Assembly (NCBI GenBank): GCA_036266975.1
Contig: DATAWZ010000251.1
Coordinates: 1 to 9,508 of the forward strand
Direction: 5' to 3'
From: DATAWZ01 sp036266975
Lineage (GTDB): Bacteria > Actinomycetota > Thermoleophilia > Solirubrobacterales > Solirubrobacteraceae
Length of the DNA: 9,508 nt
The position numbers and the translations under genes are program-made. Below, piece by piece: positions 1 through 5,610 of the stretch. The notes under the pieces are model-generated. The model made no database searches, was not told the origin of the DNA, and was given only the letters and a program-made list of their open reading frames with translations. Within the stretch, counting starts at the first letter, position 1; every line of letters starts with the position of its first letter.

Positions 1-150
1 GCGCGCACCCAGATCCGGATCGCCTTCCAGACCCTGCTGGAACGCTTGGATGACATCCGCTTCACCGCGGGCAAGCCGCCGGTGCCGATGCTCAACATGG
101 CCGTCGGCGGGTTCGCCGAGGTCCACCTGGACTTCACCAAGGCCGCCTGA
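1..150 (+). CDS. Cytochrome P450, C-terminal fragment (5' end outside window)
   Basis: The frame is open from base 1 to a TGA at 148-150 and gives 49 residues beginning ARTQIRIAFQTLLERLDDIR. This matches the segment just after the haem-binding Cys of bacterial cytochromes P450 (the LAR.E......LL.R.p.lR pattern), followed by the usual beta-rich tail. The Cys ligand, I-helix and ExxR motif lie upstream of the window, so the substrate class cannot be judged. Bacterial P450s are soluble haem monooxygenases that hydroxylate hydrophobic substrates using ferredoxin-delivered electrons. The stop is 2 nt before the start of the MBL-fold hydrolase, so it is almost certainly the upstream member of the 1-3163 operon. 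The family call rests on this short tail only. The usual Glu of LARxE appears to be Gln here. Confidence 0.8.
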   Translation, partial: ARTQIRIAFQTLLERLDDIRFTAGKPPVPMLNMAVGGFAEVHLDFTKAA

Positions 151-152
151 GC

Positions 153-923
153 GTGGCGACCGCCAGCAAGCTGTGGGCGTTCGACGCGCCCAAGATCGCC
201 ACGCCCAAGGGCCTGATCTTCCCGGGCGGCGGCGACGAGATCGTGACGATGCCCTGCGGGGCGTTCCTGATCGAGCACCCGCGCGGCCTGGTTCTGGTCG
301 ACACGATGCTCGACCCCGCCGGGCAGGGCGACATCCCCGGCCGCTACGGCCCCCTGGAGTGGCTGTTCAGCGAGTATCTCCCCGAGCAGACGGTGCAGGC
401 CAACCTGGCCAAGCTCGGCCTCTCGCTGGGCGACGTCACCCACGTCGTCTCCTCGCACCTGCATTTCGATCACGCCGGCTCGCTCGGCCTGCTGGGCCAC
501 GCCAAGCTGTACGTCGGCAGGGGCGAGATCACCCACGCGATGCGCCCGCCCCGGCCGGACCCGTTCTATGACCCGCGCGACGTCGCCGGCGTGGACGCCT
601 ACGCGACGCGCTTCGAGGTCGGACAGGACCACGACCTCTTCGACGACGGCGCGGTCACGCTGCTGCACCTGCCCGGGCACACCCCGGGCCAGCTCGCGCT
701 GCTCGTGCGGCTGCCCGCCCAGAACATCCTGCTCGGCTGCGACATCGTCCACGACATCGACGCCTACCACGCGGAGGTGCCGATGATGGCCGACTACGAC
801 ACGGTCACCGCGGTGGACAGCATCCGCCGGGCCAAGCTGATTGTCGATGCCACCAACGCTCGCGTGATCATCTCCCACTTCACCGAGCCGGACGTGCCGA
901 TCCTTCCCGAGTACGTCTGCTGA
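153..923 (+). CDS. MBL-fold hydrolase, N-acyl homoserine lactonase (AiiA/AttM) family
   Basis: This is a 256-residue protein with a GTG start 2 nt after the P450 stop. The start is supported by KLWAFD near the N-terminus, the usual opening of this family; a weak AAGG lies about 10 nt upstream. The dinuclear-metal site is complete: H102-L-H104-F-D106-H107, H176 in HLPGHTPG, D197 in GCD and H242 in ISHF. The layout follows Bacillus AiiA closely, including SSHLHFDHAG, EVP, SIRRAK and a terminal PEY. The likely reaction is hydrolytic opening of a lactone, classically an acyl homoserine lactone. The neighbouring P450, alcohol dehydrogenase and flavin monooxygenase make a catabolic lactone or ester substrate equally plausible. 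No signal peptide is visible, so it should be cytoplasmic. Compared from memory with AiiA, the position of catalytic Tyr194 holds His200. The fold and family are secure, the substrate is not. Confidence 0.9.
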   Translation: MATASKLWAFDAPKIATPKGLIFPGGGDEIVTMPCGAFLIEHPRGLVLVDTMLDPAGQGDIPGRYGPLEWLFSEYLPEQTVQANLAKLGLSLGDVTHVVSSHLHFDHAGSLGLLGHAKLYVGRGEITHAMRPPRPDPFYDPRDVAGVDAYATRFEVGQDHDLFDDGAVTLLHLPGHTPGQLALLVRLPAQNILLGCDIVHDIDAYHAEVPMMADYDTVTAVDSIRRAKLIVDATNARVIISHFTEPDVPILPEYVC

Positions 924-931
924 ACGCCACG

Positions 932-938
932 AAAGGGA
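932..938 (+). promoter_or_regulatory. Ribosome binding site of the alcohol dehydrogenase
   Basis: AAAGGGA lies 6 nt before the ATG at 945. It is the clearest Shine-Dalgarno sequence within the first operon and fixes the ADH start. The following monooxygenase instead appears to depend on translational coupling. Confidence 0.6.
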
Positions 939-944
939 ACGACC

Positions 945-2063
945 ATGAAGACACGCGGTGCGATCCTGCGCGAGATCCCGGGACGCTGGGACATCGTCGA
1001 GCTCGACCTCGACGCGCCCCGTCAGAACGAGCTGACGGTCAAGCTGGTCGGCTCCGGGCTGTGCCACTCCGAGGTGCACCTCATGTCGGGCAACTTCCCC
1101 AACGAGGTCCTGCCCGTGTGCGGCGGGCACGAGGGCGCGGGGGTCGTCGTCGAGGTGGGCCCGAACACGCCCGGGTTCCAGAAGGGCGATCACGTCGTGC
1201 TCTCGGCGCTGCCCGCCTGCGGGCGCTGCCGCTTCTGCAACATGGGCCAGACCAACCTGTGCGACCTGAACGCACACCTGCTGAGCGGAGCGCGCTTTGA
1301 CGATCCCGGCAGCTATCGGATGAGCCTCGACGGCAGGCCCGTCGCCCAGTTCGTCGGCATCTCCTGCTTCTCGCAGTACACGACGGTCAACATCGCGCAG
1401 GCGGTCAAGGTCGAGGCCGACGTGCCGCTGGACAAGGCGTGCCTGGTCGGCTGCGCCGTCGCGACGGGTTGGGGCTCGGCGGTCAACATGGCCTCTCCGC
1501 AGCCCGGCGACACGGTGATCGTGATGGGCGTGGGCGGCATCGGGAGCTTCGCCCTGCAGGGCGCGATGCACGCCGGGGCCACCAACGTCATCGCCTGCGA
1601 CCCGGTCGCGTTCAAGCGCGAGGCGGCCGAGCAGCTGGGAGCCACGCACAGCGCCGCCCACATCGATGAGGCCGCGGAGATCGCGCGATCGCTCACCAAC
1701 GGCCAGGGCGCGGACGCGACGATCATCGCCGTCGGCGACCTTCAGAGCGAGTACGTCGGCCAGGCGCTCGCGTCGATCCGCAAGGGCGGCACGACCGTGG
1801 TGACCGGGATCGGCCCGGCCGACGAGATCGGCGCGCCGATCAGCCTGTTCGACCTCACGCTCTCCCAGAAGCGCCTGCAGGGGTCGATGTACGGTGGCAC
1901 GTCCTTCCTGCGCGACGTCCCGCGGCTGCTGCACATGTACATCAAGGGCCAGCTCAACCTCGACCAGGTGATCACCAGGACCTACACGCTCGACCAGGTC
2001 AACGAGGGCTATGACGCGATGGCCGCGGGCACCAACGTGCGCGGCGTGATCGTCTTCGAGTAG
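945..2063 (+). CDS. Zinc-dependent alcohol dehydrogenase, NDMA/mycofactocin-dependent family (Rxyl_3153-like)
   Basis: This is a 372-residue class III-like medium-chain dehydrogenase. Catalytic zinc ligands are C40 (GLCHSE), H62/E63 (GGHEGAG) and C170 (VGCAVATGWG). Structural zinc ligands are C92, C95, C98 and C106. The Rossmann glycine motif GVGGIG is at 195-200, with D219 ending beta-2, which favours NAD over NADP. Length and the overall pattern (ILREIPGRWDIVELDLD, SLFDLTLSQKRLQGSMYGG) match the actinobacterial NDMA-dependent alcohol dehydrogenases. These keep NADH tightly bound and are thought to pass electrons to mycofactocin rather than to free NAD+. The role is oxidation of an alcohol, probably the hydroxylated product of the co-encoded P450, to an aldehyde or ketone. 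It begins 21 nt after the MBL gene and its TAG overlaps the next start by 1 nt. The ADH call is certain; mycofactocin dependence is inferred from subfamily resemblance. Confidence 0.93.
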   Translation: MKTRGAILREIPGRWDIVELDLDAPRQNELTVKLVGSGLCHSEVHLMSGNFPNEVLPVCGGHEGAGVVVEVGPNTPGFQKGDHVVLSALPACGRCRFCNMGQTNLCDLNAHLLSGARFDDPGSYRMSLDGRPVAQFVGISCFSQYTTVNIAQAVKVEADVPLDKACLVGCAVATGWGSAVNMASPQPGDTVIVMGVGGIGSFALQGAMHAGATNVIACDPVAFKREAAEQLGATHSAAHIDEAAEIARSLTNGQGADATIIAVGDLQSEYVGQALASIRKGGTTVVTGIGPADEIGAPISLFDLTLSQKRLQGSMYGGTSFLRDVPRLLHMYIKGQLNLDQVITRTYTLDQVNEGYDAMAAGTNVRGVIVFE

Positions 2064-3163
2064 TGGCGCGAATCGCGATCGTCGGCGCCGGGATCGGGGG
2101 CCTGTGCGCCGCGCGAGCGGTGGCCCGGGCCGGCCACGAACCGCTGGTGCTCGAGCGCTCGCCGGCGGGGACGACGACCGGCGCGGGGCTGCTGCTCTGG
2201 CCCAACGCGGTGCACGCGCTCGACGCGCTCGGACACGGCGCGGCGGTGCGCGACATCGCCGTGCCGGCCCGGCGCACGGTCATCTACGGCGCCCGCGGGC
2301 AGACGCTCTCGATTGCCGATGTGCAGACGCTCGGGCGCCGAGCGGGTGCGCCGATGCTGCTCGTCGAGCGTCCTGCGCTGCACGTCGTCCTCGGCGAGGA
2401 CGTGCCGGTCCGCTTCCAGGCGCCGGTCAGCGCCGTCGAGGACGGCGGCGTGACGCTCGCGAGCGGGGAGCGCGTGCAGGCCGACGCCGTGATCGGCGCC
2501 GACGGCATCGGCTCGGTCGCGCGCGAGCACGTCTGCCCCGGCACCCCGGCGATCGACTGCGGGCACACGGTCGTTCGCGGGATCGCCGCCCACGACATCG
2601 GCACCGGCGTGACGTTCGAGGCGTGGGGCCGGGGCGATCTGATCGGCGGGGCCGCGCTCCCGAAGGGCCGCTCGTACTGGTTCTACGAGGCGCCGAGCGC
2701 GGTCCTGGAGGGGCAGGACGCGCTCGCCGCGGCCGGCGCCGGCCGCTGGCCGGATCCGATCCCCGCGCAGCTCGCGGCGACCGGCCCGGAGAGCGTGCTC
2801 GTCAACCGCATCCTGCGCCTGCCCGTCCTGCCGACCTGGGTGCGCGGGAGCGTCGCCCTGCTCGGCGACGCCGCCCACGCGATGGAGCCCAACCTCGGAC
2901 AGGGCGCCGCGCAGGCGATCGAGGACGCCGAGGCGCTCGGGGTCGCGCTGCGCGCGGCGGGCGAGCCGGGGCGCGCGCTCGCCGCCTACGCGGCGGCGCG
3001 CCGCCGGCGCGCGCGCATGCTCCAGCGCCAGTCCTCGCGCTTTGCCCGGCTGGCCCTGTCCACCCACGCCGCCCCGCGCGACCTGGTGGTGCGGCTGGGC
3101 CCCGACGCGGCCCGCCGCCTGGTCATGGAACGTCTGATGGGCCGCTACGCCCCGAGCCGCTGA
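2063..3163 (+). CDS. FAD-dependent monooxygenase, group A (PHBH-fold)
   Basis: This is a 366-residue protein with a GTG start whose first base is the last base of the ADH stop (TAGTG), a classic translational-coupling overlap. The FAD-binding Rossmann motif is GAGIGG at 8-13, with E31 ending beta-2. The DG motif is GADGIGS at 145-151. The second FAD motif, LLGDAAHAMEPNLGQGAAQAIEDA, lies at about 267-289. Order and spacing are those of aromatic or terpenoid hydroxylases related to p-hydroxybenzoate and salicylate hydroxylase and to epoxidases such as zeaxanthin epoxidase. It should be a cytoplasmic single-component NAD(P)H flavoenzyme that hydroxylates or epoxidises an activated ring or alkene. 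No C-terminal thioredoxin-like domain is present. The substrate cannot be read from the sequence; by position it belongs to the P450-ADH pathway. The stop lies 6 nt from the stop of the convergent gene. Confidence 0.9.
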   Translation: MARIAIVGAGIGGLCAARAVARAGHEPLVLERSPAGTTTGAGLLLWPNAVHALDALGHGAAVRDIAVPARRTVIYGARGQTLSIADVQTLGRRAGAPMLLVERPALHVVLGEDVPVRFQAPVSAVEDGGVTLASGERVQADAVIGADGIGSVAREHVCPGTPAIDCGHTVVRGIAAHDIGTGVTFEAWGRGDLIGGAALPKGRSYWFYEAPSAVLEGQDALAAAGAGRWPDPIPAQLAATGPESVLVNRILRLPVLPTWVRGSVALLGDAAHAMEPNLGQGAAQAIEDAEALGVALRAAGEPGRALAAYAAARRRRARMLQRQSSRFARLALSTHAAPRDLVVRLGPDAARRLVMERLMGRYAPSR

Positions 3164-3169
3164 GCCGGA

Positions 3170-4129
3170 TCAGCCCGGGGGTGCGGGCAGCGGCTTGTTC
3201 GGCGGGGTGTGGCGCGGCCGCTGCGGCAGCGGCTTGTTCGGCGGGATGTGGCGCAAGCGCTGGGGCGCCGCCTGCGGGTCGGGCGCCACGGCGCCCACCT
3301 TCTGCATCACGGTGGCGAGAAAGGCGTCCCGCGCGCCACGATAGGGCGCCGCGAGGCCCTGGCGCCAGGCCTGTTGATCCTTGCCCTTCGGGGCCCCGTT
3401 GGCCAGCCACTGCAGACACGCCGACGTGTGGATGGCCGCGTCCCGGCCGAGCGAGCCGGCCGGGTAGTCCTGGGTCAGGTTGAAGATCGCCGGAGCGAGG
3501 GCGCGGAGGAACAGCACGTCGATGGCCAACGCCTCCTGAGCGCGCCGCGTGCTCCCCTTGGTCCACTGGTGGCCGCCGGCGCTGGCGCAGATCTCACGAA
3601 TGAGATCGAGCAGCTCACCCTTGACGTAGCCCCCGTCCGCCGGGAACACCATCGGTACCAGGGCGGCGAGGAGATCGTCGACCGTGCCCTCCAGCGAACC
3701 CTGGAAGTCGTCGTCGCCCTTCTTCAGGGCGGTGTCGTGCCCCGCGAGGATGCGCTTGGAAGCCTTGATGACCGCGCCGATCTTGGCTGAGAGCAGCTTC
3801 CGCACGTACGCGCGGGCGTCGTCCAGGGCTCCCCCGCTGCTGCTGCGCAGGAGCTTCTCGGTGTCGGTCTCGGCGTCGATCTCGGCTTGGTAGGCCCCGG
3901 CGTGCTTGCTCACGCGACGGCCCGCCCAGTAGCTGGGCTTGACCAGGTCCAGGACCGGGAGCCGCTGGACCGCGACGGGGTCGCCACCGGCGTGCGCGCC
4001 GGCGACCAAGTCGGCGACCGCGCGGTTGCCGGCGGTGCCCTGCAGCGCCCACAGTCCCGTCGCTTCGTCGGTCGCCGCGGGTGGCAAGGGCCGAGCCGGC
4101 GACGGTCGGTACTGTTGTCGCTCCCTCAC
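3170..4129 (-). CDS. Unknown protein with eCIS/DUF4157-type N-terminal signature and C-terminal Pro-rich repeat
   Basis: I do not recognise the body of this protein. With GTG at 4129-4127 it has 319 residues. Residues 26-38 read LWALQGTAGNRAV and 52-57 read VAVQRL. This LQ..AGN.AV...VQR pattern is, from memory, the N-terminal hallmark of many actinobacterial DUF4157 and eCIS-associated proteins. Residues 60-280 look mostly alpha-helical, with charged runs and one hydrophobic amphipathic stretch near 201-218, but no signal peptide or clear membrane span. Residues 289-314 are two copies of PQR.RH.PPNKPL, ending PAPPG. There is no DUF4157 HEXXH motif. The start is uncertain: no good Shine-Dalgarno is seen, GTG at 4144 is an alternative (324 residues), and the frame stays open further upstream through sequence antisense to the acyltransferase. 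It is divergent from that gene and convergent with the monooxygenase, so it is probably its own transcription unit. Confidence 0.7.
   Translation of the reverse strand: MRERQQYRPSPARPLPPAATDEATGLWALQGTAGNRAVADLVAGAHAGGDPVAVQRLPVLDLVKPSYWAGRRVSKHAGAYQAEIDAETDTEKLLRSSSGGALDDARAYVRKLLSAKIGAVIKASKRILAGHDTALKKGDDDFQGSLEGTVDDLLAALVPMVFPADGGYVKGELLDLIREICASAGGHQWTKGSTRRAQEALAIDVLFLRALAPAIFNLTQDYPAGSLGRDAAIHTSACLQWLANGAPKGKDQQAWRQGLAAPYRGARDAFLATVMQKVGAVAPDPQAAPQRLRHIPPNKPLPQRPRHTPPNKPLPAPPG
3187..3264. repeat. Two-copy 39-bp tandem repeat in the 3' end of the unknown gene
   Basis: Copy 1 (3187-3225) and copy 2 (3226-3264) match at 34 of 39 positions by my alignment, and the first 20 bases are identical. 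The period is a multiple of three, so each copy encodes 13 residues on the minus strand: PQRLRHIPPNKPL, then PQRPRHTPPNKPL. This is a coding minisatellite-like duplication, not an intergenic repeat. Confidence 0.85.
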
Positions 4130-4143
4130 AGCGAAAACATACA
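4115..4143 (+). promoter_or_regulatory. Possible promoter of the WS/DGAT gene
   Basis: TTGTCG (4115-4120) and CATACA (4138-4143) are spaced by 17 nt and lie just before the acyltransferase start. The match to the -35 consensus is moderate and the -10 is weak. The 30-odd bases around 4130-4160 are visibly more A-rich than the rest of the window, which fits a divergent promoter. The elements overlap the start of the minus-strand gene. Proposed by inspection only. Confidence 0.25.
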
Positions 4144-4159
4144 CCGCGCGAAAAGCGGT

Positions 4160-5602
4160 ATGAAGCGCATCATGAGCACGCGGGACGACGGTCCGCTGGA
4201 CTGGGGCTCCAGCGATGAGATGAACGCGCTCGAGGTGCTCATGTGGCGCGCCGAGGACGATCCCGAGCTGCGCTCGACGATCCTGCTGCTGAACGTCTTC
4301 GACCGCGCGCCGGATTGGCCGCGGCTGCACGCGGCGCACGAATGGGGCAGCCGGATGGTCCCGCGCTTTCGCAAGCGGGTCGCCGAGACGCCGCTGCGCC
4401 TGGGCGCGCCCTACTGGACGCTCGACGAGGACTTCGACCTGGCCTACCACGTGCGCCGGATCGCCGTGCCCGAGCCGCACTCCTGGTCGGCCGCCCTCGG
4501 CCTGGTCGAGCAGATCGCGATGACGCCGTTCGACCGCGCCCGGCCGCCGTGGGAGGCCTACCTCCTGGAGGGGCTGAGCGACGGGCGCGCAGGCTACGTG
4601 CTGAAGATGCACCACTCGATCATGGACGGGATGGCCGGCGCCCAGCTCTTCGGAGAGCTGTACTCGCGCACCCGCGAGCCCAACCCCGACAAGGCGCAGC
4701 CCGCGCCCCCTCGCGACCTCGGCCCGTCCGGTACGGAGGCGCTCATCCGCCAGGTCGGGCGCGACACGCTCGGCGCGGCGGGCCTGGCGCGCGATCTGAC
4801 CGGGCGCCTGGCGCGCTCGGCCGGGCGCCCGGTCGGCGCGGTGAGCGAGGCGTCGCGCTACGTGGCCTCGCTGCGGCGGGTGCTCGCGCCGCCGGACTGC
4901 GAGCCCTCGCCGCTGCTGCGCGCGCGCAGCATGTCCTCGCGCATCGTCGCGCTCGACTTCGCCCTGGCCGACTTCCGCGCCGCGGGCAAGGCGGTCGGCG
5001 CGACGGTCAACGACGCCTTCGTCGCGGCCCAGCTCGGCGGGTTCCGCCGCTATCACGAGCATTTCGGCTGCCCGATCGAGCGGATGCCGATCAGCATGCC
5101 GATCTCGGTTCGCCGCGAGGCCGATCAGCGCGGCGGCAACCGGTTCGCCGGCGCGAGCTTCGCCGCGCCGGTCGGGATCGTCGACCCGGGCGAGCGCATG
5201 CGCGCGTTCGGCGCGATGGTGCGCGAAGCCCGAGCCGAGCCCGCGATCGACGGGATCGGCTTCGTCTCGCCGGCCCTCGCGCGGCTGCCCGGACCGGTCG
5301 TCGCCGCGTTCACCGGCGCGCTGACCAAGAGCAACGACCTTCAGACCTCGAGCGTGCCGTTCATCCGCGACGAGGTCTTCATGGCCGGCGCGAAGATCGA
5401 GCGCTCCTTCCCGATCGGCCCGCTCCCCGGCTGCGCGGTGATGGGGGCGATGATCACGCACGGCGATCGCTGCTGCGTGGGCATGAACCTCGACCCGGCG
5501 GCGGTCACCGACGTGGAGCTGTTCGGCCGCTGCCTGGAGGAGGGGTTCAGCGAGGTGCTCGCGCTGTACCCGCAGGCGGAGCCGCTCGCTCGGCTCAGCT
5601 GA
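4160..5602 (+). CDS. Wax ester synthase/diacylglycerol acyltransferase (WS/DGAT) family O-acyltransferase
   Basis: With ATG at 4160 the protein has 480 residues; ATG at 4172 (476 residues) is equally possible, as neither has a strong Shine-Dalgarno. The active-site motif HHxxxDG is intact: H151-H152-S-I-M-D156-G157. The preceding family block TPFDRARPPWEAYLLEGL, equivalent to PLDRxxPLWE, is at 122-139, and DFDLAYHVR is at 91-99. The conserved ND of the C-terminal half is N284-D285 (TVNDAFVAAQLGG). Length is normal for the family. Members transfer an acyl group from acyl-CoA to a fatty alcohol or diacylglycerol, making wax esters or triacylglycerol at the inner membrane face and lipid droplets. 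The convergent acyl-CoA synthetase could supply the acyl-CoA. Some mycobacterial paralogues have weak or unknown activity, so the product is unproven. The frame is open upstream to 3887, but that stretch is antisense to the unknown gene and was excluded. Confidence 0.9.
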   Translation: MKRIMSTRDDGPLDWGSSDEMNALEVLMWRAEDDPELRSTILLLNVFDRAPDWPRLHAAHEWGSRMVPRFRKRVAETPLRLGAPYWTLDEDFDLAYHVRRIAVPEPHSWSAALGLVEQIAMTPFDRARPPWEAYLLEGLSDGRAGYVLKMHHSIMDGMAGAQLFGELYSRTREPNPDKAQPAPPRDLGPSGTEALIRQVGRDTLGAAGLARDLTGRLARSAGRPVGAVSEASRYVASLRRVLAPPDCEPSPLLRARSMSSRIVALDFALADFRAAGKAVGATVNDAFVAAQLGGFRRYHEHFGCPIERMPISMPISVRREADQRGGNRFAGASFAAPVGIVDPGERMRAFGAMVREARAEPAIDGIGFVSPALARLPGPVVAAFTGALTKSNDLQTSSVPFIRDEVFMAGAKIERSFPIGPLPGCAVMGAMITHGDRCCVGMNLDPAAVTDVELFGRCLEEGFSEVLALYPQAEPLARLS

Positions 5603-5610
5603 CGTACAGC
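5579..5610. terminator. Possible bidirectional hairpins at the convergent acyltransferase/synthetase 3' overlap
   Basis: GAGCCG (5579-5584) and CGGCTC (5591-5596) form a perfect 6-bp stem with a 6-nt loop. Next to it, GCTG (5598-5601) and CAGC (5607-5610) form a 4-bp stem with a 5-nt loop. Together they span both stop codons. There is no T-run on either side, so this is not a textbook intrinsic terminator. Confidence 0.3.

Noticed and set aside
153..923. Quorum-quenching lactonase as a firm functional call
   Set aside because: The fold fits, but the operon context is catabolic and the AiiA Tyr appears replaced by His, so the substrate was left open.
2009..3067. Long minus-strand open frame opposite the flavin monooxygenase
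   Set aside because: It is antisense to a gene with clear FAD motifs and encodes only Arg/Ala-rich sequence.
3164..3169. Possible terminator between the monooxygenase and the unknown gene
   Set aside because: Only 6 nt separate the stops. I found no convincing stem followed by a T-run on either strand.
3170..4129. Horizontal transfer or a mobile element around the unknown gene
   Set aside because: No inverted terminal repeats, target duplications, integrase, transposase or tRNA are visible, and GC bias looks like that of the neighbours.
3887..4159. N-terminal extension of the acyltransferase frame
   Set aside because: The added residues are antisense to the LQGTAGNRAV region of the minus-strand gene and unlike any WS/DGAT N-terminus. 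Starts at 4160 or 4172 give the normal family length.
4130..5461. The minus-strand frame of the unknown gene stays open far upstream and could encode a much longer protein
   Set aside because: That part is exactly antisense to the well-supported WS/DGAT gene. Its translation is Arg/Asp/His-rich without recognisable motifs, as expected for the shadow of a GC-rich gene. The motif-bearing protein is explained by a GTG near 4129.
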